Positions 57,008 to 64,000 of a DNA stretch of 64,000 nucleotides are shown in pieces. The translations under genes were made by a program, and so were the position numbers. The stretch comes from Polyporus tsugae (Eukaryota > Basidiomycota > Agaricomycetes > Polyporales > Polyporaceae): the NCBI GenBank assembly GCA_024305745.1, contig JAHRBS010000003.1, positions 2,852,001 to 2,916,000 of the forward strand. Reading direction: 5' to 3'. The notes under the pieces are model-generated. The model had not been told where the DNA came from. It made no database searches and saw only the letters and a program-made list of their open reading frames with translations. Each line of letters starts with the position of its first letter. Position 1 is the first letter of the stretch.

Positions 57008-60000
57008 TCATACAGCAGCATATGTGTATTTTTTAGGATAGGGAGCCATGTCTCTTCCAACTTCTCCACTCGCTTCGCATGTGATTTGTTCGTCGTGAGT
57101 TGGGCCGCGACTACCATTCGCTCCATCGCAAAACATTTCTCTACTGTACCATCTGTTCCGGACCTCTGCTCTCGAGAATGGTTCTCCATCGTTCTGTATA
57201 ACTCGTTCGCAGCGCATTTTCCAGATTAGGTGCAGGGATTCCGTAGCCAGCATGGTCCATAGATCCTCGGCTTCCGGCATTCGCTTTCCCTTCGGTGTTT
57301 TGAAGGTCGCACACGCCGCTCCCGCGGATGTGCCCCAGGACGGTTTGTGCCACGGGCGTTTGGGTAACGCCCATGTCCACTGGAAGAGCCTCCATATCAG
57401 GTCACGTTCCAGCGCTCTGCAGGCAAAGAGGATGTGCTCCATCAAGTCAACTTCGTTGCAGACCTTGCATGTTGCCCAGGCCTTCAGTTCATCCGACATA
57501 TTTGGTCTCAGCCACTGCGAGCCCACCATATATCCGTCATGTATGGCCATCCATATGAAGTGCCTTGCTTCTCTTGTGACGGTTTTCTTCCTTAGAGACT
57601 TCCAGATCGCCTTATCCGGAAGGCGTCATCCGAAGGAGGTCTCGATGCCCTGGGCAATCTTGTTTAGGGTGCTTTGGGTGCGTGGTCTCATTCCCGTTTT
57701 TTTATTCTTCTGGCTCTGGATAGCCTTGTAGGCCAGCCGCTGTGTCATCGCCTGGACTTTGGCCCCCAAGAATTTATACTCCGCGGGCTCCTCAATGTCT
57801 ATTTTGTCCTCGTGGTTCTTGAGACACCCATTGGTGGCTAGCGTTGTCACATCGAACCTATCTGACTGACTATTCTCACCCTTCACTCTTTTAAGGGTAT
57901 AGGGGGCCTTCCTCGCCCAGATTGCAGCCGTCGCCCCCCGGAGGAGGTCGGGGTTCGTCCTTCCAATATAGCCCTGGTCCTCGTTGGTCTGCCGATATTT
58001 GGTGAGTGCCTCGATTATCGATTTTGAGGTGGTTTCGTGCACTATAGACATGCTGTGGTCGAGCTGTTTTGCGGCTGCGACTGTTGCCATGAGCTCTCCT
58101 GCCGTGCTGTTCTGGGATATGGCCTTGGGGATTTTTAGCGCACGGTTGAGCGGATGCTCTAGTGCTATGAACAACCCTCCACCTGCCTGCGCGGTTGTTT
58201 GACCATTGTCCATGCACGTCCCGGCTGTGGCTATTGTAACCTCATCCTCGGTGTCGGCTATTGCGGCCCCAAGCCTCCCGTTAAATGTTGGTAGGCCATC
58301 TGTGAATATACGGAATAGCTGTCCGACATTGCCATGTGTTGTCACTGAGAGATCAAAGGGCTCTGTGTCATCGGAGTCCGATGGGCCCTGTGCATCTTGG
58401 TTCTGTTTTTCCCGATCCTCTGGGTGTTCTCCTCTTGGGTCCCACTTTGGGGGGAGTGCATTGAGTATACGCCAAGCTCTGGTGTAGCAGGCATATGGAT
58501 GCGCACAGCCGGTTCTCTCTCTCGTCTCCTGACACGGGTTGCACATGCAGTTTCCTTTTTCCGCTTCCTGGTGTTCAGGGTTATCCAGGTGCTGTGCTAG
58601 TTCCTCGAAATTGCCAACCGTTAGGGCTTTGTGTTTGGATTTCAGGCAGTTTGTTGTCCCCGTTGGTGCGGCTAACTTCCAGATCTCAGATTTATTCATT
58701 GCAAAGTGGTCCCACATGGGGAGTGCTCGTAGGATAGGGTGTGCAAAGGCGAGTCCCTCCGGGTGCACATTATATTTCTTCGCAGTATCTAACAGAGCCT
58801 GCGCTGTCATGAACGCATTACAAACTACAAATATAATACCAGCCAAGTGTCAAGCCAAGCTTGACATTGTGCCCTTTTGGCATAGCTGGTTTAGCGGCTG
58901 GTCTATTCCTAACATGTGCATCCTCCGGCAGTGCCCTACACTTTGGTTCCCAATGCTGGAGGAAGGGGTTCATGCGGAGGTCCGGTTCTTTTGGGAGAAC
59001 GTTCACTGGTACGGTATGCCGGAACAGATTGTCCATCACGTACGCCCATAGCGGACGGGAGTCGCTCATATCAAGGTAAGCCTTCAGCCACATTACATCA
59101 ATTGCACCATTCCTTGCTTCGACGTCAAGAAGCGACAAGCCTCCCTCTTCGATTGGGGTTTGGAGGGTGTCCATTGCCATGGGGGTGTTGTGGCGATCGT
59201 CCCACAAGTAGTTGTGGATAATTTTGGTGAGTCATTGTGCAACTGCTTTTGGCATGCGCTGTACATCTGTTAGGAACTGCGACATGCCGCCAATGGCCAT
59301 CTGCATAGCATGGTGTTTTCCTTCAATGGTTGAGTGTCCAGCCTGGAAGGCTTCTATGCGGTTCATTATTTTCATTATAGTTGGTGTCCAGACAGCACAC
59401 TCGTTTATGTTGTCGCCCATAAATGCCCCTAGGATACGCACAGGGGTTCCATCTCACGCAATCCTCACATTGACTGGGTAGTTTTGCCAGTCATCCGGTG
59501 AGTTATATTTCTCGATCATGGCCGTTCTGTGTGCCTCCGTCCCGATTGGGATAATCTCAGTTTTTGTGATGTTAAAGTGTGCCTTCGCCGCGGAGCACCA
59601 TGTGTTGAGAATGTCTTGGAGGATGCTAAAGTCATCGTCCTCCGCCAGGTATACCGTTGTGTCATCCGCAAAGAGGATCACTTCAAGGGCCTCTGTGGTT
59701 TGCGGGATTTGGATTCCTTTCAGTGATGAGTTTCTGATCATTGCTGACAGCGGCTCAATTGCCAGGTCAAAGAGGAGGCATGAGAGGGGTTCTCCCTGCC
59801 GCACTCCCCAGTATACTCGGTATGGTTTGCTACTTACTCCATTTATCATGACCCTTGTCTCGGCGTGTCCGTATAGGGATTGTACAAGTGCAATAAAGGA
59901 CTCCAGGATACCAAACTTCTTCAAGACTTCCCACAGGTAGTCGTGGGCAACCTTATCATAGGCCTTTTCCTGGTCAAGGGCGACAATCACGCCATTTACT

Positions 60001-62276
60001 TCATGGACTTCTGCCCAGTTCATTATCAGCTTTGCAAGCTGTGTATGGTCTCGGAGCTTGCGTCCCGGAACAAATCCGGCTTGCGACTTGTGTATGATCC
60101 CCGGTGCAACCACCGCGAGCCTCATTGAGAGGACTTTGGTGAGAAGTTTGTAGTCCGTGTTTAGCAGTGTGATCGGGCAGTAGTTTGCAATTTTCGTTCG
60201 CTCACCCTTCTCCTTATATATAGGGGCCATCCATCCTTCTGCAAAGGGTGTCAATGCGCACACACCATGCGTCTGTATGTCCCGGAATGCTGAGTGGAGG
60301 AGGAGCATGACATCCATAGTTTCTTGGCCTTTGTGGCGAGAGTCCTCCTTGTATCACTCATGGAGGGCTTTCCATACCTCATAGGGGATGCCGTCAAGCC
60401 CAGGCACTGATCCGGATTTTGAGAATCGGAGTGCAATCTCGCATTCTTCACGGTCAATATCCCCACTGACCATATCGGCTTCGTCGTCGCAAAGTCCCAC
60501 TGTGATGCTTCCAACAGCTGTTCGGATGTCTGCTGCACGCTCATCCTCCGGCTTGATTTCTGGTCCATCTTTTTGGATTCCGTTGTGGTGGTGCCTTGCT
60601 AATTCAGCCATCTTTGCCGTGTCAGTTTTATAGCACGGTTCTTCATTCTCAGCCCAGTTCGGATTTTTTTCGAGCGCAAACATGATTTTCCTTGGGGCCG
60701 CGGGCTTATGTAGCCTAGTCCAGTATTTTGTTGGGCGTTCACCCTCTAGTCTATGCTTTAGCCTACCAGCGTCTTGTTGCTCTTTAAAATGTCTCTGCTT
60801 TAGCCTTCAGATCTGGTCCATAAGCAGGGCTGCATCCTGCGCTTTGTCTGCATCCTCAGTTGTTCTGTCGGCCTTTAGGGCTGCCAACTGTCGCTCGCAT
60901 TCCCCAAGTTCTGCGAGTATCCTGGGCATGGTTCGTCGTTCCAACTCCCAGGCCATTTTCATCCAAGCTCTTTTTAGCTTGTTCAGGACTATCTGAGGGT
61001 TCTCAGTTTCCATCCGCACACCTCTCTCCATGAGGTCTTTGAGCTCTGCAATTGCTTCCCGCCGTCGTATTTTCATTTGCTGCTTCAGTGTCTTATTTCG
61101 AAGCAGGCGGAGAGGAAACACTGGGCGGCCATGTCCAGTGTCCGGGGCATTCGGGGTCCATATGTCGACCATTACCATCGTGTGGTCTGTCCTGACGCCT
61201 GAATGTTCGATCCGCCATTCCCACGCACAGGCGAATATCTGCTCTGTGGCATATATGCGGTCCAGCCTCGAGAAGGTCACATCTGGGCCAGACCCTCGGT
61301 GGAAGGTGTAATCTCGGCTGCTCGGGTATGTAAGCTGCCAGCCATCTGCGGGCAGTAAATGGAGTGCATCCTTGAGCTCGTTCATTGCGGGAACTGAGGG
61401 GTCTGTCGGCGCATGCGCTGGTAGTCTGTCTATGGGATCTTCGACATTATTAAAGTCCCCAGCCAATAGGCTCGGTTTTGGGAAATTAGGCCGAGTTTCA
61501 TAGTACTCCCTCAGCTCGTGAAAGAAGAGGCGGTGTTCCTTATCGCCATCTGAGGTCAGGGCATATATGCCGAGCACTTGCGTTGTGTGTCGGTCATGGT
61601 GCTTTAGGGAGACGTGGATTGCCCGGCCAGGGATTATCACTGTTGTTGTGATATCCTTTGCATTTATCTGGCATCAATTAATCACTACGGCGACACCTTC
61701 TTTCTGGGTTGGCTGGGTTGGGTGTGAAGAGAAGAAGATCTTTATCTTCTGACTATACAGTTTATGTAGGGTGTCCACATGATCATCTGTCAGGTGTGCC
61801 TCTTGCAGCAGCAGGATCCCAATCTGCCGCCGGGTAACAGTCCTATATATCTGGTTCCATTTGTTCTCCGGGCTCTCTCGGGCTAGTGAGCCGAATCCAT
61901 TAGTGTTGAGCGATGCGATGCGCACTGCCTGTTTTTTCGCGAGTCTCTCCTCTCGCCTGCGGCTTTGTCGGTTGCCCTGTTGGGCTCCGTTTGGGTACGT
62001 GCCATCATGTGGCCAATTTTCTCCCAGGTTTGTTTCCTGGGGCAGGTGGGAAGAGTTGCATTGCGACTGTCCTGCTGGACCAGCTATGCCAGCCTGCACA
62101 GTCTGGGATATACCCGCCGATAGTCTACTCCCTATGGGAGGTTGTGTATTATGCTGCGATGCAGCTGCGTTGCTCAATGAGTCGACTTGCCGTTCCTGAA
62201 TCAGGAATGGTACAGCAGGCATGGACGGGTCCTCAGTGCCTTGCCCGGTTGTGGGGCCAGAGTCCTCGCTGTCCAT
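57008..62276 (-). pseudogene. LINE ORF2: endonuclease, reverse transcriptase, RNase H, CCHC motif
   Basis: The endonuclease (EEP family) shows RIASLNTNG, LLLQEAH, LLAGDFNNVEDP, SRLDRIYA and TDHTMV. The reverse transcriptase shows ALDQEKAYDKV, GVRQGEPLS and the catalytic FADDT (near 59670). RNase H shows RIFTDGL and the Glu of NSTAGELMA. The last motif is CKVCNEVDLMEHILFAC (CX2CX7HX4C). Premature TGA codons lie at 61674, 60807, 60354, 59454, 59232 and 57626, with the same frame open on both sides of each. One frameshift lies near 58850. The domains are otherwise well preserved, so the element died recently. The ATG at 62276 is the first Met, but the frame is open to about 62440. Confidence 0.88.
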
Positions 62277-62772
62277 GCCCTCTGCTGAGGGTCCGCTGTC
62301 CAACCGACTCCCACTGTCCTCAGGGCTCTGGCCAGCGGTTGAACCAGAGTGCCCTCTGGTAGAGGCCGCTGCTGAAACCGTGTTGCCGACGATGCTTCCC
62401 GAATGCTGCTGTAGCTGCCCAAGTATGTTAGTGTTGTGTGTAGTAGCGTGTTAGACTCCCTTTCAGATGTGCCAAACCTGTAAGATCAAAGCCATCAGTT
62501 GTGGGGGTCCTGTGCTCCGGAGAGCGCGGTCGACTGGGTGGATCACGTCTCCGGGTTACAGGTCAAAGAGATTCGCCTCTCCCGCATTGTGGGGTACTGC
62601 GAGGTGCTAGTCGCCGTGCTCGACTTACCTGTCCAGCCGAGGCTTTCAGTAAATTCAGTCAAGCACACAGGGGCGCAGCTGTCCTCTTAGTGGCCGGGCC
62701 GCACAGACATGTTCCCGTCCCAGTCCGGGTGAATCAGTTCCTATTGCACACCTAGACGTACAGTGCTACATT
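62277..62772. other. Linker between LINE ORF1 and ORF2
   Basis: The ORF2 frame is open back to about 62440 without an ATG. The remaining ~330 bases separate the two ORFs and show nothing else. Confidence 0.5.
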
Positions 62773-64000
62773 TCAGCGACGCCCATTCCCTTGGTGCGAA
62801 GCGTGAGGGCCATTCTTCCCCCTCGTAGAGGAGCCACCTCTCCCGTTGCCTCCGGGACGTCCACCTCCATGGCCCCATTGCTTCTTTGGGACGCTACACC
62901 AGATCTCCTCGGTCTGGGCTGAGGGCGCTGCCGTGGAAGGCGCACTCTCGCGCTTAGCTTGCTCCTCCTTCTGGAGGTCGCTTGGAGTCAGGCCCTGCCA
63001 GCCTGGGACTGTGGGGAGAGGACAGTCGTGCTTGCAATGCGTGGACTCCTTGCATAGTTTGCAGTCCGCAACAATCTTGTTCGCGTTGAGGCGGTAGAGA
63101 CCCCGGCAGTAGAACTTTGGTGCCCCCTTCGGGCCGGTGAAAAAGTCGAGCCACCCTTTGTGCACAGCATAGTTGTTGGCAAGTGGTTTGCCATAGATGA
63201 GGTACGCCGGCACGACAGCACCAGAGTTGGAGTCTTCGACCTCAATGTGCCTGATGTCGAGGGTGTCGGTGACCGCCTTGACGCGGGCGGCCACGTCACC
63301 GGAGATGTTCCATAGGTCCGATGCCGCAGCTTCCGTCGCCACGTAGAAGCAGAAGTCGCAGTTGCCCCAGAGGTCTGCCTTGATGGCGGCTAGGACCTGT
63401 CGCATCGCGTCCTCGGTGTTGACGACCGCACTGGGGAGACCCGTCAGGGTCATGATCGTCCACGGTTGTTGCTCATTCTTGAGGTCATAAACCGTGAACG
63501 AGAGCGTGGGGGTGATTGCAAAGACACCCTGCTACTTGAGGAAAGTGCGGAGAAGGTCCGTGTTCTCTCGAAGTATCGCAAAGTAGGTGAATGGCTGCCT
63601 GAAGCGGTTCTGGGCATTCATCCTGATGACTTCGGGGGCGTGGATCTCGACGACAGGCTTCTGGTCACCATTCTCAGAGAAGACCAATGTCTCTGAGAGG
63701 AACTTCATGAGCTCCTCCGTTGCCTTCTCCCCGGAGACTTTGATGTAGTGTTGGCCTCCCCCGTGGATAACGAGGGCAAGGACAGGGTAGGGGGAGTCCT
63801 CGAGGGCTTTGGCTTGGCTCGCTTGGACATTGCCTAGGAACTTGTAGGCAGGGACGAAGGGGTGCGGGAAGGGGGCATCAGTGTAGGCATTATGTACGAC
63901 GGGGAGCACGATCACATTTCCCTCTGGCTGCGTGTGGCGGTTGTGGTGAGGGTTCTCCTCCTTAGCCGTTGGGAGGCCCTCGAAGTCGGTGGGGTCATAG
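62773..64000 (-). pseudogene. LINE ORF1 (gag-like, nucleic-acid binding), partial
   Basis: The frame is open from the right window edge, is broken by one TAG at 63532-63534, and continues in the same frame to 62773. A zinc knuckle of the form CX2CX4HX4C (CKLCKESTHCKHDC) lies near 63020-63070. A Gly/Arg/Ser-rich basic tail (GGGRPGGNGRGGSSTRG) follows, as is usual for LINE ORF1 proteins that coat the element RNA. The N-terminus lies beyond the window. Confidence 0.75.

Larger units (their letters stand above)
56724..64000 (-). mobile_element. Non-LTR retrotransposon (LINE, Tad1-like with RNase H), inactive, 5' end beyond window
   Basis: Minus-strand order is: ORF1 with a zinc knuckle (to 62773), then ORF2 with an endonuclease (62276 to about 61150), reverse transcriptase (about 60300-59400), RNase H (about 58330-57900) and a terminal zinc-binding motif (about 57480-57430). 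This layout fits the Tad1/I superfamily that is common in fungi. Both ORFs carry premature stops and ORF2 has one frameshift. No target-site duplication could be found because the 5' end is outside the window. Confidence 0.85.

Noticed and set aside
57008..62276. TGA as a sense codon (recoding) in LINE ORF2
   Set aside because: Host genes here end in TGA, one frameshift is also present, and CpG decay explains the pattern more simply.
1..64000. CRISPR arrays, operons, ribosome binding sites, tRNA or rRNA genes
   Set aside because: No regular spaced repeats, polycistronic layout or RNA gene structure was seen. The genome is eukaryotic. A tRNA search program could still find something that reading by eye missed.

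Overview
The window is nuclear DNA of a filamentous basidiomycete, most likely an agaricomycete of the Polyporales. The evidence is GC-rich coding sequence cut by many short introns (35-80 nt, mostly 50-65, GTRNGT donors, CTRAY branch sites, YAG acceptors), plus fungal families: F-box proteins, a GH32 fructosidase, secreted type-B carboxylesterases, a CBM19 secreted protein, a multi-span membrane protein, and a Tad/L1-like LINE with RNase H. No prokaryotic or organellar features were seen. Gene models were built by hand. An intron was accepted only when its splice sites joined frames in phase and the joined protein made sense.

Layout. 0-4.2 kb: tail of a carboxylesterase, a probably frameshifted F-box gene, and a fragment (copy C) of an uncharacterised protein family. 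4.8-6.7 kb: a flavoprotein fusing an FMN split barrel to a ferredoxin-reductase module. 7.4-7.7 kb: a carboxylesterase relic. 8.7-17.2 kb: two diverged tandem segments of about 4 kb, each with one complete member of the uncharacterised family (B and A). 19.2-20.7 kb: a fourth, more distant member (D). 21-24 kb: an intact GH32 gene with a decayed GH32 copy behind it. 24.6-30.1 kb: a 606-residue protein and the CBM19 protein. 30.5-33.5 kb: a 14-exon gene for the RING subunit of the Golgi DSC/Tul1 E3 ligase, the clearest housekeeping gene here. 35.6-36.7 kb: a second GH32 relic. 37-40.3 kb: the membrane protein and a cysteine-rich coiled-coil protein. 40.9-43.3 kb: a complete secreted carboxylesterase.

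44-64 kb: a leucine-rich-repeat gene is present twice, offset by 10,015 bp, and is almost identical except at its 5' end. Between the copies lie about 8 kb without a recognisable gene, including a tandem repeat at 47.4-48.2 kb. The second copy runs straight into an inverted, dead LINE that continues past the right edge. All six premature stops in its ORF2 are TGA, which fits decay by C-to-T transition.

The genes do not form one pathway. GH32, the carboxylesterase and the CBM19 protein are secreted and suit saprotrophic growth. The most novel items are the A-D family, the internally duplicated coiled-coil protein, and the duplicated LRR gene.
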